Source: Paenibacillus silagei
GTDB taxonomy: Bacteria > Bacillota > Bacilli > Paenibacillales > Paenibacillaceae
Assembly (NCBI RefSeq): GCF_017874735.1
Contig: NZ_JAGGLV010000022.1
Span: 62,001-126,000 of the forward strand
DNA: 64,000 nt
Reading direction: 5' to 3'
A program made the position numbers and the translations under genes. Below the pieces are notes generated by a model. That model saw only the letters and a program-made list of their open reading frames with translations, had not been told where the DNA came from and did not search any database. The number at the start of each line of letters is the position of its first letter. The stretch's first letter is position 1. This document shows, one piece after another, positions 42,912-52,387 of the stretch.

Positions 42912-43532
42912 TTATAGTGAATCGCGGAAAAACTCATGATAGAAATTAATAATAACCAGCAGCACAGCCAGTGATTCGTTGACGCTATCCACTTCCAGAG
43001 CGTGGTTGGCATCGTCAATCCTGTATACCCTTACCTGCTTCATGCTGCTAAGCTCGGCAGGATGCTGCCCGGTGAACATCGGGTCACTCCCGCCATAAAT
43101 TACACTACCCCGGCTCTGCCGGATGAACGGAAGGCTCTCGGGAACAGGTGTAAGGAACAGATGCGAGACCTTCTCGCCCACTCCGGGCTCCGACGCAACC
43201 TTACCGGCAATAATCGTCCCCATACTCTTGCTGATGAACAAAAGCTGCTCGTAGTCGGGAAGGGAAGCAAGCGCAATCTTGCATTCCTCGGCAACAATAT
43301 CAATCTCCTCGCGCTTGAAGGATACTCTCGCAGCCTGGTAGCCGTATTCAAGCAGCAGCAGGTCACAGCCGTATTCCCGGGCCAGCTTGCCCGCATAATC
43401 CAGCAGCGGCCGCTCGGCGGAATAATTCTGTCCCGGAAACACCACAGCCAGCATCTTGGAGCCTTGCGTAATAAGCTTATGTCTGACCTCTCTGCCCCAA
43501 TGTGAGGACATTACAATGCTGGATACGCTCAT
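42912..43532 (-). CDS. Small alpha/beta hydrolase-like protein
   Basis: The 206-residue protein starts with MLAVVFPGQNYSAERPLLDYAGKLAREYGCDLLLLEYGY (27 onwards) and has a nucleophile elbow FISKSMGT, with Ser in SKSMG, near residue 100-105. Near the end ANHALEVDS supplies a likely catalytic His. The fold resembles KANL3/Tex30-type hydrolases. Substrate unknown. Confidence 0.78.
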   Translation of the reverse strand: MSVSSIVMSSHWGREVRHKLITQGSKMLAVVFPGQNYSAERPLLDYAGKLAREYGCDLLLLEYGYQAARVSFKREEIDIVAEECKIALASLPDYEQLLFISKSMGTIIAGKVASEPGVGEKVSHLFLTPVPESLPFIRQSRGSVIYGGSDPMFTGQHPAELSSMKQVRVYRIDDANHALEVDSVNESLAVLLVIINFYHEFFRDSL

Positions 43533-43666
43533 CTATCATCCACGCCTTTCCTACCTGTTCTATAAGATTCTCTCTTGCCTCTCATTATAGCTAACTTCAG
43601 CACAGGTTGAAAACCGGACAGCCCCGCAGGGCGGGGGGTGAATAGCTGACAATAGCTGACGCTGCT

Positions 43667-44791
43667 CTATGAACCTTCCGGCTGCTGCTCTGGAAGGGCC
43701 TTGTGTCTACTGTTCCTTCTGCGGGCAAGAAGCTCGGCTGTAAGCCATAGTACCACAGGAATCACCACTTCGAACGGGAGGGCATATACCTTGTAGATGT
43801 GATAAGCGAACTCCTCCATTTCCATAATATTGGAATATATGAAGTCCGACAGATAGATCATGATCAGCCCCATCTGAAGCACTACAGACCGGTAGCTCCC
43901 CAGCTTGAATACCTTCGCTACCCCGTTGCAGGTTACATACAGGCACAGACTGACCTTGACGAAGAGCGCCGTAACAAACACAATGGCCGCCGAGCCCTCG
44001 ATCCGGGTAACGAAATCGCCTATGTTAATCCGGCTGACCGCCACGTATGAGGGGAAGTACAGACTGGACAGAATATCAGGGCCGAGCATCAGCAGGTTGC
44101 GCAGCGTAATCATAATAATGATCCCCCCTGCAATCAATGTGCTGCTGACCAGCACCCGCTTGGCAGAGCCCTTGGCCGGAATAGCGCTGAATGCGCCAAG
44201 GAAGACTACAATCTCGGCAAAAGGGAAGGTGAACGAGCCTGCTGTATCTGCAAGAATAAGGTTGAATCTGGTATGGAGTAGCGGCTTCAAATGATGGTAT
44301 TCAAATTTGGGTACGGAGAGTAGTTGTAAGATCACAATTACAATCAGCGAGAACAGCAGCAGGAATTTGGCGCTTCTTCCAAGCACCTCGATCCCGGCGT
44401 GAACCACCCACATACAGAGCAGGCCAATCATAAGCATGGGTGCGAGCATCGGAGTTGCGGTTAAAGCCACGGTCTTGCTGAACTCCCCGAAATTGCGCAG
44501 CACCAGCGCGCCCAGATGTAAAGCATACCAGATATACAGACAACAGAGCATCCGTCCCAGGATGGAGCCGAACACTTCAATCAGCATGTCGTACAGATCC
44601 TTGCCCGGAAACAAGACATGGAGCCTCGCATAGACCAGCATCAGCGGGAGCGCCAGCAGAATCGCCAGACACTGGGCAATCCAGCTGCTGTTACCCGATT
44701 GTGACGACGTTCCCAGGAACAGGGAAGCGCCGGTGATAAATAATACAGCGATGCTGATCGACTGGCCAGCCGGAATAATCTCTTTGCTCAC
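43667..44791 (-). CDS. Spore germination permease, GerB (GerAB/YndE) family
   Basis: A 374-residue protein with about ten membrane helices of the amino-acid/polyamine transporter-like germination family. Features are SIAVLFITGASLFLG in helix 1 and YDMLIEVFGSILGRMLCCLYIWYAL in helix 3. It is the last gene of an A-C-D-B germinant receptor operon, 27 nt after the small D gene. GerB subunits are thought to bind the germinant in the inner spore membrane. The nutrient is unknown. Confidence 0.93.
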   Translation of the reverse strand: MSKEIIPAGQSISIAVLFITGASLFLGTSSQSGNSSWIAQCLAILLALPLMLVYARLHVLFPGKDLYDMLIEVFGSILGRMLCCLYIWYALHLGALVLRNFGEFSKTVALTATPMLAPMLMIGLLCMWVVHAGIEVLGRSAKFLLLFSLIVIVILQLLSVPKFEYHHLKPLLHTRFNLILADTAGSFTFPFAEIVVFLGAFSAIPAKGSAKRVLVSSTLIAGGIIIMITLRNLLMLGPDILSSLYFPSYVAVSRINIGDFVTRIEGSAAIVFVTALFVKVSLCLYVTCNGVAKVFKLGSYRSVVLQMGLIMIYLSDFIYSNIMEMEEFAYHIYKVYALPFEVVIPVVLWLTAELLARRRNSRHKALPEQQPEGS

Positions 44792-44818
44792 GCTTTCCCC
44801 CTCCTTCAGCAGTGCGCT

Positions 44819-45022
44819 CTAATATAGCTTTTTCACCCAATCCACAAACAGCGGGGACGGACTGGGAATCTCCCAGTGCATCGACAAGGCGAAGGCCAGC
44901 GCGAAGGAGATCAGATACAGGGCGCAGCAGACCATGAAATCCCGCTTCATTCCCTTCTTCCGCAGCCCATACGGATCAATGACCGCTATCAATGCGTAGA
45001 TGAATACCACGTAAATGACCAT
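44819..45022 (-). CDS. Small two-helix membrane protein, likely germinant-receptor D subunit
   Basis: At 67 residues it is short, with two hydrophobic helices (about 1-17 and 28-48) and a basic loop. It starts 2 nt after the gerC stop and lies between the C and B genes. Small two-helix D subunits encoded in ger operons are known from Bacillus, where they modulate receptor activity. Sequence resemblance is only general, so the assignment rests on size, topology and position. Confidence 0.75.
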   Translation of the reverse strand: MVIYVVFIYALIAVIDPYGLRKKGMKRDFMVCCALYLISFALAFALSMHWEIPSPSPLFVDWVKKLY

Positions 45023-45024
45023 GC

Positions 45025-46182
45025 TTAATCCCCCAGCCGGATGGCCCGCGAAGTCTTGGCACTGCTCTGTATCGTCACCTTGGACTTGACGCTCACTTCA
45101 AGACCGGCAAAGACCTCAGGCCAGCGGTCCTTCACTTTGTCCCAGAGCTTAGGCTGGTTCTCGTACAAGCTCTCGCCAAAGCCAAAAATATCAGCATCGT
45201 ATTCCTGCTGCATCTTATGAATTAACGCAAGAATATCTGCCTGCAGCTGCTCGGCTGCCCTTTGCTCGATATCCTGAAGCGTCTCATCCTTAAGGAATCC
45301 ATCCGGTGTCATCACCTCATCCAGCGCTGTCTTGGTTACAGTACGAATGTCTATTTGGAGCTTGCCATCCACCATTTGGTGCTTCAGCTTGGTCTGATTG
45401 GAAATAATCTCCAGCGAATACGCGGGATTCCCCCGCTTATCATCTACAGCCAGCACCCCACCCTTCAGTACATTTTTGACGATAAGCATCGTCTTCGTCT
45501 CATCGCCGCTCAGCTTGCCCACCATCCGGTCCTTCACGAATACGGCGGTACCTACCACCCTTTCGCTCTCCTCACCATTTTTCCGGTGAATATGAATGAT
45601 TGGAGCCGTCGCATTAATCCCCGAAGTCTCCAGCTTGTCGATGAAATCCCAGATCTCCACAGTCGGGGCGGTATTCGTATACCTCTCGTCACGCATCATC
45701 TGGGCCAATTCAAAGGACAGGATCGCTTCCGTGGTACTGTTCAGATTGAGCACCTCGCGGGCCGTCTTCTCTCCAGACACGAAGATGAACACATCCGACC
45801 GGGTCTCGGTGTCCCGGCTGTACCAGTCAATGACTTTGACCAGCCCCTCTCTGGCCGCTTCCTCACTGATGATGATTGCCTTCGCATGACTCCAGAACAG
45901 CTTCTTGCCTGTCATAGAGATCATATTGCGGACAATCTCAAACATCGTATCCCCGCTGAGGCTGACCATCTTGTAGCCCGCTTGGGCCTTGTCCGCCGAC
46001 CCGCCTGTATCCACTACCTCTGCTGTAAGCAGCAGCTCCCCATCCTCATTCTTATCAATGGCCACTCCGGCAACAATCGCCATATCATCCACCTCGGCAT
46101 AATTCCAGCAGCCGGTGAGTCCCAGGCTCAGCAGCAGCAACAGTGCGATAAGAGAGGTACACCTTCTCAGCAGAGATCTCAT
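45025..46182 (-). CDS. Spore germination lipoprotein, Ger(x)C family
   Basis: ATG 46182 overlaps the gerA stop (ATGA). The 385-residue protein has a lipoprotein signal LLLLLSLGLTGCWNYAEVDD; Cys24 is the lipidated residue and GCWNYxEVDD is the GerC hallmark. Later domain motifs include SHAKAIIISEEAAREGL. It forms the third subunit of a germinant receptor with the adjacent A and B proteins. Confidence 0.94.
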   Translation of the reverse strand: MRSLLRRCTSLIALLLLLSLGLTGCWNYAEVDDMAIVAGVAIDKNEDGELLLTAEVVDTGGSADKAQAGYKMVSLSGDTMFEIVRNMISMTGKKLFWSHAKAIIISEEAAREGLVKVIDWYSRDTETRSDVFIFVSGEKTAREVLNLNSTTEAILSFELAQMMRDERYTNTAPTVEIWDFIDKLETSGINATAPIIHIHRKNGEESERVVGTAVFVKDRMVGKLSGDETKTMLIVKNVLKGGVLAVDDKRGNPAYSLEIISNQTKLKHQMVDGKLQIDIRTVTKTALDEVMTPDGFLKDETLQDIEQRAAEQLQADILALIHKMQQEYDADIFGFGESLYENQPKLWDKVKDRWPEVFAGLEVSVKSKVTIQSSAKTSRAIRLGD

Positions 46183-47726
46183 GACCGCTTGGCCGGTCTC
46201 TTGGCCGGCTTCCGTCTCCGGTTGCGCATGCCAATCACCGCAGGGCGCAAATTCATATCCCACCAGGGCGCCCGGACGGTTGTATCCTTAATATCCTGGG
46301 GGCGGATCGAGCCTACCCCGAGCATGTATGAGACGCCGAAGGAGCGCAGGCTCATTAGGTGAATGACCAGACCGAGCAGACCGAAGAAATACCCGTAGAG
46401 GCCCAGGAAGAAGGTGGTGCCCAGCAGCACCAGTCTGGCTATGATCAGCGGTCCGGTCAGCCTCGGATTGAGCAGCGTCGTTATCCCTGTCAATCCCACC
46501 ACAATGACCATCGGCGCACTGACAATCCGCGCATCCACAGCAGCCTGGCCCAGCACCAGCGCCCCGACAATGCTTACAGCCTGGCCAATCGATGTCGGTA
46601 TCCGTGCCCCCGCTTCCCGCAGCACCTCGAAGATGGTCAGCATAAGCAGCGCTTCCACTATGGTTGGAAAAGGCACCGATTGCCTGGCAGTCGCAATACT
46701 AAGCAGGAGCAGAGTGGGGACCATCTCCTGGGCATAGGTTACAAGGGCAATATAAGCGGCTGGGATACTGATCGACATGAAGGCTCCCAACACTCTAAGC
46801 ACACGGTTAAACGATGCAAAATAATAGTTGATATAATAATCCTCACTGGCCTGGAAGTTCTCAACGAATACATAAGGAACGGTCAGCGCAAAAGGGGTGC
46901 CTTCGACGAGGACCGCAACCCGGCCCTCCATGATTTTACTCACAATTGTGTCCGGCCGTTCGGTACTTCCAACGGTTTCAAACGGAGAGTAGGGCTCGTC
47001 ACGGATCAGCTCGGACAGATAACCCGTGTCCAGAATCAGATCAAGCTCCACCTTCTCCAGCCTGTCATACAGCTCCTTAATAATGTCGGGAGAGGCCAGG
47101 CTCCCCATATAGCAGATACAGGTCTGCGTCTTGCTGCGTGTTCCGATTTCCGTGAATTCAAATTTCAGATCCGGGTCGCGCACCCTGCGGCGGATCAGGG
47201 TCAGATTCACAAGCAGCGATTCGGTGAAGCCCTCACGGGGGCCACGCACCGTTTTCTCTGTAGTAGGCTCTTCTATCGCTCTGGAGTCCCATCCCTGAAC
47301 ATTGATGAGAAGCCCTCCGGCATAGCCTTCCAGCAGCAGCACCGCCTTCCCGCTGACGACCGCCCCGATCAGTCCATCCATCTCCTCGGAGACCATGACA
47401 TCTGGGGTATCAATGACAGTCAACCGGATTCTCTCCATCAGAACTTTAGGGTCCCGGTGCTCTTCTTCTGCGGGCTGGTAGGCGAGTACCGGCTTGATAA
47501 TCCCCGTCTGAATCAGATTCCGGTCCACCATTCCATCGACATAGATTAACCCGCAGCGGACGGAAGCGCCCTGGCTGTTCTCTATAATCCTTACTCTTAG
47601 TGTCCCGTCGTTATTGAATATCTTCCGCAGCCGATCCACCGTCTCCTCCAGCGAAGGGCTTAGTGGAGGATGCGCTGATAGGGTACCGGCAGCTTCGCTG
47701 TTCAGTGCAGGTTGCTTGTTCTTCAC
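46179..47726 (-). CDS. Spore germination protein, GerA family
   Basis: I choose GTG 47726, 8 nt after AGGAG, giving 515 residues; the frame opens earlier at 47846 without family resemblance. A soluble N-terminal domain (to about 290) is followed by five membrane helices. The family motif EGRVAVLVEGTPFALTVP (about 280-297) is clear, as is the basic C-terminal tail rich in Arg/Lys. It is first in the A-C-D-B operon. A forespore (sigma-G) promoter is expected upstream but I could not identify one with confidence. Confidence 0.94.
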   Translation of the reverse strand: MKNKQPALNSEAAGTLSAHPPLSPSLEETVDRLRKIFNNDGTLRVRIIENSQGASVRCGLIYVDGMVDRNLIQTGIIKPVLAYQPAEEEHRDPKVLMERIRLTVIDTPDVMVSEEMDGLIGAVVSGKAVLLLEGYAGGLLINVQGWDSRAIEEPTTEKTVRGPREGFTESLLVNLTLIRRRVRDPDLKFEFTEIGTRSKTQTCICYMGSLASPDIIKELYDRLEKVELDLILDTGYLSELIRDEPYSPFETVGSTERPDTIVSKIMEGRVAVLVEGTPFALTVPYVFVENFQASEDYYINYYFASFNRVLRVLGAFMSISIPAAYIALVTYAQEMVPTLLLLSIATARQSVPFPTIVEALLMLTIFEVLREAGARIPTSIGQAVSIVGALVLGQAAVDARIVSAPMVIVVGLTGITTLLNPRLTGPLIIARLVLLGTTFFLGLYGYFFGLLGLVIHLMSLRSFGVSYMLGVGSIRPQDIKDTTVRAPWWDMNLRPAVIGMRNRRRKPAKRPAKRS

Positions 47727-48018
47727 CGCTATCACTCCTCTCAGAGATCTATTGCTCTGATTATCCCCCGTCTCTCTAACTCCTATTCGCCAGAATTTGC
47801 TGGATAGGAGAAGCAGAAGCCGCCCGGACCTTGAACGGCACAACAAATAAGCCCGCTCTGTAAAAGAGGGGCCGGTTGCGTCCAGGCTTCGTATGATATC
47901 GTCAGCCGCTGCTCCACTAAGGCAAATGCTCCTTGCAGCAGCCGCTTTATGTTATGGTTAGTACAGTTAGATAACAGCGGTGGGATTGTTACAGAGAAAG
48001 GTAAAAGGAGCACGTAAA

Positions 48019-48384
48019 ATGACACCATTCACGCGAAAAGTTATTCTCATTATTCAGTCGATCCCGGAAGGCTCCGTCATGACCTACGGCGGGATTGCCC
48101 GGGCTGCCGGAAGTCCCCGGGCGGCCCGGCAGGTCGTGCGCATTCTGCATTCCATGAGCAGGAAGTACAAGCTGCCGTGGCACAGGGTCATCAACGCCAA
48201 AGGAATGATCTCGCTCACCGAAGACGAATCCGCCTCCCTGCAGCAGCTATATTTAACCGGAGAGGGCGTTATCTTCGATGAACGGGGCGTGGTTGACCTG
48301 GAGCGCTACCAGTATGTTCCGGCTCCTGAGCTGGAGATGGACATGGAGCTTCCGCCTGAACTCGGCGATGAGGAGGACACTTAA
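48019..48384 (+). CDS. Alkyltransferase-like protein (MGMT family, Trp in place of Cys)
   Basis: ATG 48019 follows AAAGGAGCACG. The 121-residue protein has the MGMT DNA-binding domain (IPEGSVMTYGGIARAAGSPRAARQV), but the methyl-accepting PCHR motif reads PWHRV, with Trp54 at the Cys place. This is the mark of ATL proteins, which bind alkylated bases and hand them to nucleotide excision repair instead of demethylating. The acidic C-terminal tail is an addition. Confidence 0.92.
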   Translation: MTPFTRKVILIIQSIPEGSVMTYGGIARAAGSPRAARQVVRILHSMSRKYKLPWHRVINAKGMISLTEDESASLQQLYLTGEGVIFDERGVVDLERYQYVPAPELEMDMELPPELGDEEDT

Positions 48385-49088
48385 CCTCTCTTCCTCCGGC
48401 CCTCGGAGTAACTCCTGCGGCTCCCGCCCGCCAGCCCGTTCAGCAGGCAATACATCGTGGCATAGATCACCAGCAGCACAAAGGCGACGAACAGGCTGAA
48501 GAACACTGACTGCCGGTTCAGACTGTCCATGACCAGCCGGTAGAGCTGATGGCGGTCCGTCAGCACATCCCAGCTGTTCAGCCGGTAGACTCTGCCAAGC
48601 AGGACGCCGTAGCCGCCCATGACACAGGCGAACAGGACGAAGACCCACGAGAGCAGCATGTTGCTTTTCCGGTAGATCACGTGCTGGAACTGGTACAGGG
48701 AGAAGAATCCGGTCAGCCAGCCGCTCCAGGTGAACAGGAGGAGGGTGGTCAGATCATACCAGTACCGGTTCTGGATCGTTCCGCCGACGATATACTTGCT
48801 TTTGCGGACAGTCAGATGGATCAGGTCAGTCATAATATAAGGCGCATTCGGAAAAAACAGCAGCCAGGCTACGCCCAGCGGCAAAATCAGCAGCCCCCCG
48901 ATCTTCCGCTTATCCAGCTCATGCGCAGCCATGGAGAAGAAGAACGGCACCCAAGCCAGAAACAGATTCCAGAGCAGAAAGGCATAGAACGTATCTGTCT
49001 GAAGCGAAACTACGCGGTATACCGCAAGTGTTGCCGCCGTCATAGCAGCCAGAAGGATGAAGACCTTGGTATAATTCAGTTCTTTCAT
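48381..49088 (-). CDS. DUF1361 membrane protein
   Basis: Starts at ATG 49088 after AGGAG. The 235 residues contain about seven membrane helices. The pattern FLLWNLFLAWVPFFFS and FFPNAPYIMTDLIHL is the DUF1361 signature. The stop overlaps the end of the convergent ATL gene by 4 bp. Function unknown. Confidence 0.92.
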   Translation of the reverse strand: MKELNYTKVFILLAAMTAATLAVYRVVSLQTDTFYAFLLWNLFLAWVPFFFSMAAHELDKRKIGGLLILPLGVAWLLFFPNAPYIMTDLIHLTVRKSKYIVGGTIQNRYWYDLTTLLLFTWSGWLTGFFSLYQFQHVIYRKSNMLLSWVFVLFACVMGGYGVLLGRVYRLNSWDVLTDRHQLYRLVMDSLNRQSVFFSLFVAFVLLVIYATMYCLLNGLAGGSRRSYSEGRRKRG

Positions 49089-49184
49089 GAAGGATAATCT
49101 CCTAACCTTGATATAGTCCATTTCTGTAATTGTACAAATATGGGGCTGGATAGTCCAATATCGGGGGCAGTAACCGCACGCTGC

Positions 49185-49465
49185 GCATTGTGTTCGGTTT
49201 TCCGCATACACCCTTTCTTAAAGAACAAAATGCCTGCGGTATCCCCATTGTGATCGGTTTTTCGACCATATCTGCCTCACAAACCTCTGCCGCACCAAAT
49301 GTGATCGGTTTTTCGACCATATCTGCCCCACACGCCTCTGCCGCACCAAATGTGGTCGGTTTTTCGACCATATCTGCCCCACACGCCTCTGCCGCACCAG
49401 ATGTGGTCGGTTTTTCGACCACACTCCGTCCAGATGACCACGCGCTGGCCATGTGTTCGGTCGGA
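49185..49465. repeat. 51-bp tandem array with TGGTCG hairpins
   Basis: Four good copies (about 49248-49425) with one degenerate copy at each end, period 51 bp. The core TGGTCG-GTTTTT-CGACCA is a short hairpin, with a linker TATCTGCCCCACACGCC and TCTGCCGCACCAAATG. It has the same architecture as arrays at 25920 and 56730, but a different arm sequence. The first unit still reads GGTTTTCCGCATACA, linking it to the other type. Confidence 0.9.
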
Positions 49466-49490
49466 CGAAAATCATAATTTCCTTAACAAT

Positions 49491-49525
49491 AAAAAAGCAG
49501 CGCTGCCCATGAGGGTAGTGCTGCT
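49491..49525 (-). terminator. Terminator of sulP
   Basis: On the minus strand AGCAGCACTACCC pairs with GGGCAGCGCTGCT (two G-U pairs) around TCAT, then TTTTTT. It lies about 86 bp past the sulP stop. Confidence 0.85.
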
Positions 49526-49610
49526 TGTATGACGTTAATAGGCAATGGCGGCGCCTGCGGACTGGTAACCCAGGTTACCTTGTACCCGCGTCAGCCCTGC
49601 ACCGCGTGGG

Positions 49611-51389
49611 CTATACCCCGCCGCTGAGCTTGCGGGCCACCGCAGGGGTGCGGCCCTTGAAGGCCGCGCTGCGCGATGAGGATTCCTCCAGCCCCGAGAG
49701 GGCGCTGCATTCTCTGAAGGCCGCATGCGCGCAGCCCCGGCACCGGCTCGGATTCACGCTGCCCAGCGCTTCATTGATCGCTTCGCCGGTATGATCATAG
49801 AACTGGGCAGCACCGATCCGGTCGTACAGCCCCGTTCTCTTGAGCAGCTCCAGCGGCTGGCTCTGGATGCCTGAGATCATCAGTCTGCCGCCAGCGGCCT
49901 GCAGCTCCTTCACCAGCGCTGCCAGATTGGCCTCGCCTGTCGTATCCATCAGCGGCACCTTGCCCATGCGCAGCAGGATAAGCTTAGGCTGATCCGGGCC
50001 GAGCTCGGGCATGGTGTGGTCGAAGCGGTAGGCAGCGCCGAAGAACAGCGGTCCCTCCACATTGTAGATTCCGATCTGCGGACAGTCGTGGCTCTCTGTT
50101 ACCATATGGGCCTCGACCTTGACGGAAGACGGGTCAGGCAGCACCTTGGAGATTCTATGCACCTCACCCATACGCTTGACGAAGAGCACAACGGCCAGGA
50201 TCAGCCCCACCTCTACCGCCACGGTCAGATCAGCGAATACCGTCAGCAGGAAGGTAATCGCCAGCACCAGTGAATCCCCGGTCTTCAGCTTCAGCAGGTG
50301 GAGAAATTCCTTGCGTTCACTCATATTCCAGGCTACGACCATCAAAATCGGAGCCATCGCTGCCAGCGGAATGCTGGAGGCGTAAGGGGCGAACAGCAGC
50401 AGGATCAGAAACACCACCACACCGTGAATGATCCCGGAGAGCGGAGAAGCGGCACCGCTGCGTATATTGGTGGCAGTTCTGGCAATCGCACCGGTAGCCG
50501 GTATCCCGCCGAAGAGCGGCGCGGCGATATTGGCGACCCCCTGGCCGATCAGCTCACGGTTGCTGTCATGGCGGCTGCCCGACATGCCGTCGGCCACGAC
50601 TGCGGAGAGCAGCGACTCAATGGCCCCCAGCAGCGCAATGACAAAGGCCGGACGGATCAGCAGCTTGATTTTCTCCCACGTAATGACCGGGAAGTGAAAG
50701 CTGGGGAGTGTATTCGGGATATCTCCGTAGGCGGAGCCGATGGTCGTCACCTTGCCGCTGAAGAACAGGGCTGCGATAACCGTGGCACACAACAGTCCAA
50801 TCAGAGAACCCGGCACCTTCGGGGCAAACCGCAACCCCAGCACCACTACGCCGAGACATACTCCCGCAGTCAAAATGCTGTACAGATTGATTGTGGAGAG
50901 ATGCGCCCCGATCTCCTTCATATTGTCGATAAAGCTCTCATGCCGCTTCATGTCCCTCAGGCCAAGGAAGTTCGCAATCTGCCCGCTGAAGATAATAACG
51001 GCAATCCCCGCTGTAAAACCAATGGTCACTGGCTTCGGAATGAACTTTATCAATACCCCCAACCGCAGAACACCCATCAAGACAAGAATCACCCCGGCCA
51101 TCATTCCGGCAATCAGCAGATTCTCGTACCCGTACTGCATGGCAATAGCGAACAAAATAGGAATGAATGCACCCGTAGGCCCGCCAATCTGGAACCTGGA
51201 CCCGCCGAATAAGGAAATCAGTATGCCGGCCACAATGGTTGTATAGATTCCGTACTCCGGCTTCACACCGGAAGCAATAGCAAATGCCATCCCAAGCGGG
51301 ATGGCAATAACGCCGACGATTGTCCCTGAAATGATATCCTTGCGCAGCGAAGCAATGTTATAGCCTTTGAAACGGCCCCACCCTGTCAT
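49611..51389 (-). CDS. SulP family inorganic anion transporter with STAS domain
   Basis: A 592-residue protein with about 12-14 helices (SulP signature region IPLGMAFAIASGVKPEYGIYT, residues 30-50). A cytoplasmic STAS domain lies at about 435-550 (GPLFFGAAYRF ... MGKVPLMDTTGEANL). The last 45 residues after STAS hold a CRGCAHAAFREC cluster, beyond the normal end of the domain. Substrates of the family include sulfate, bicarbonate and other anions; undetermined here. The ArsR gene lies upstream. Confidence 0.92.
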   Translation of the reverse strand: MTGWGRFKGYNIASLRKDIISGTIVGVIAIPLGMAFAIASGVKPEYGIYTTIVAGILISLFGGSRFQIGGPTGAFIPILFAIAMQYGYENLLIAGMMAGVILVLMGVLRLGVLIKFIPKPVTIGFTAGIAVIIFSGQIANFLGLRDMKRHESFIDNMKEIGAHLSTINLYSILTAGVCLGVVVLGLRFAPKVPGSLIGLLCATVIAALFFSGKVTTIGSAYGDIPNTLPSFHFPVITWEKIKLLIRPAFVIALLGAIESLLSAVVADGMSGSRHDSNRELIGQGVANIAAPLFGGIPATGAIARTATNIRSGAASPLSGIIHGVVVFLILLLFAPYASSIPLAAMAPILMVVAWNMSERKEFLHLLKLKTGDSLVLAITFLLTVFADLTVAVEVGLILAVVLFVKRMGEVHRISKVLPDPSSVKVEAHMVTESHDCPQIGIYNVEGPLFFGAAYRFDHTMPELGPDQPKLILLRMGKVPLMDTTGEANLAALVKELQAAGGRLMISGIQSQPLELLKRTGLYDRIGAAQFYDHTGEAINEALGSVNPSRCRGCAHAAFRECSALSGLEESSSRSAAFKGRTPAVARKLSGGV

Positions 51390-51496
51390 CCTATAACCTT
51401 CTTTTCTCTGAATATCTGATTATTTGAATATAATACCCACATTACTCCTGCCCGCTGCTCTTGTCAACGGGGTAATCCGCCCCCCGGAGCCCGGGG

Positions 51497-51823
51497 TTAT
51501 TCGCTGCGGATGCCTTCAAGCAGGGAAATGGTACTCACCAGATGATTGTCAAAGATCTGTCTGGCTACAGCCAAAAGCTCCTTAATCAGAGGATCACGTA
51601 GGGCATAGATGACAGTGGTCCCTTCCTTGACGCTGGTGACCACATTTTTGGCCCTGAGGACGGCCAGCTGCTGGGATACCGCAGAGCCTTCCGACCCCAG
51701 GATCGCCTGCAGCTCGTTCACATTCTTCTCGCCTTCGCTAAGCAGCTCCAGAATCCGAATACGCATCGGGTGCGCCAGCGCCTTGAAGAATTCCGTCTTA
51801 AATTGTTGAATATCGCTGTTCAT
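51497..51823 (-). CDS. ArsR family regulator
   Basis: A 108-residue winged-helix protein: HPMRIRILELLSEGEKNVNELQAILGSEGSAVSQQLAVLRAKNVVTSVKEGTTVIYAL. It has no Cys, so classic metal-thiol sensing is unlikely. It lies 107 nt upstream of sulP in the same direction and probably controls it. The signal is unknown. Confidence 0.9.
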   Translation of the reverse strand: MNSDIQQFKTEFFKALAHPMRIRILELLSEGEKNVNELQAILGSEGSAVSQQLAVLRAKNVVTSVKEGTTVIYALRDPLIKELLAVARQIFDNHLVSTISLLEGIRSE

Positions 51824-51939
51824 CAGACTTCTGCTCCTTATGCTGTTACTTGTTCCAATCTATATTATATTAGCTCATTTGCCTGAAGGTGGCTATGCCG
51901 GGACAGGAAATAGTTCGTCCGCCAGGGGCCCTGCGGCCC

Positions 51940-52320
51940 CTACAGATTCACCGGATACAGCCTCGCTTCACGGGTCCTCAGCTCGACGAAGCCGCCCAGC
52001 GCCATCGGTTCCCCCAGGCATTCGAACATGATCAGGTCGCGGCCGATCCGCAGATAACCCGTGCCGTCCTCCTCTATATTTTCCAGCACGCCTGTCAGGA
52101 TGACCGTGTCCCCTTCGATACGCAGGCCAAAGGCACCGCCGGGAGCAGGCACAATATCGACCCAGCTCATGAACAGCGCCGGCAGCTCCCATTCTGCCAC
52201 CCATTCCTCACCCGGCTGAACAGGCGGCCCGCACCAGATGGCTCTGGCTTCCCCCCATTGTGCTGCCGCGAATCTGATTTCCCCGGTCCGGGGACCTTGT
52301 CCAAGAATGTGTATGTTCAT
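51940..52320 (-). CDS. Hypothetical protein, beta-rich
   Basis: I do not recognise it. The frame opens at 52335; ATG 52320 has the best spacing (9 nt) from GGAG. The 126-residue product is predicted mostly beta, acidic and Trp-containing, with no signal peptide or membrane helix. Alternating hydrophobic strands at about 75-105 (GLRIEGDTVILTGVLENI, GYLRIGRDLIMFECLG) suggest a small barrel. It stands between arsR and the PLD-like gene. Confidence 0.65.
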   Translation of the reverse strand: MNIHILGQGPRTGEIRFAAAQWGEARAIWCGPPVQPGEEWVAEWELPALFMSWVDIVPAPGGAFGLRIEGDTVILTGVLENIEEDGTGYLRIGRDLIMFECLGEPMALGGFVELRTREARLYPVNL

Positions 52321-52387
52321 CTTCATTAGCTCCATCTTCGTTCATTGGTATAACGTCATTATACATGACAGGGCGCCGGAGAGGATA

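Noticed and set aside
46359..47549. 396-codon plus-strand ORF opposite gerA
   Set aside because: Antisense shadow of the GerA family gene, with composition typical of a reverse frame.
47740..47790. Candidate sigma-G promoter of the ger operon (GAATA ... GATAAT)
   Set aside because: The match to the sigma-G -10 CATACTA pattern is too weak to call.
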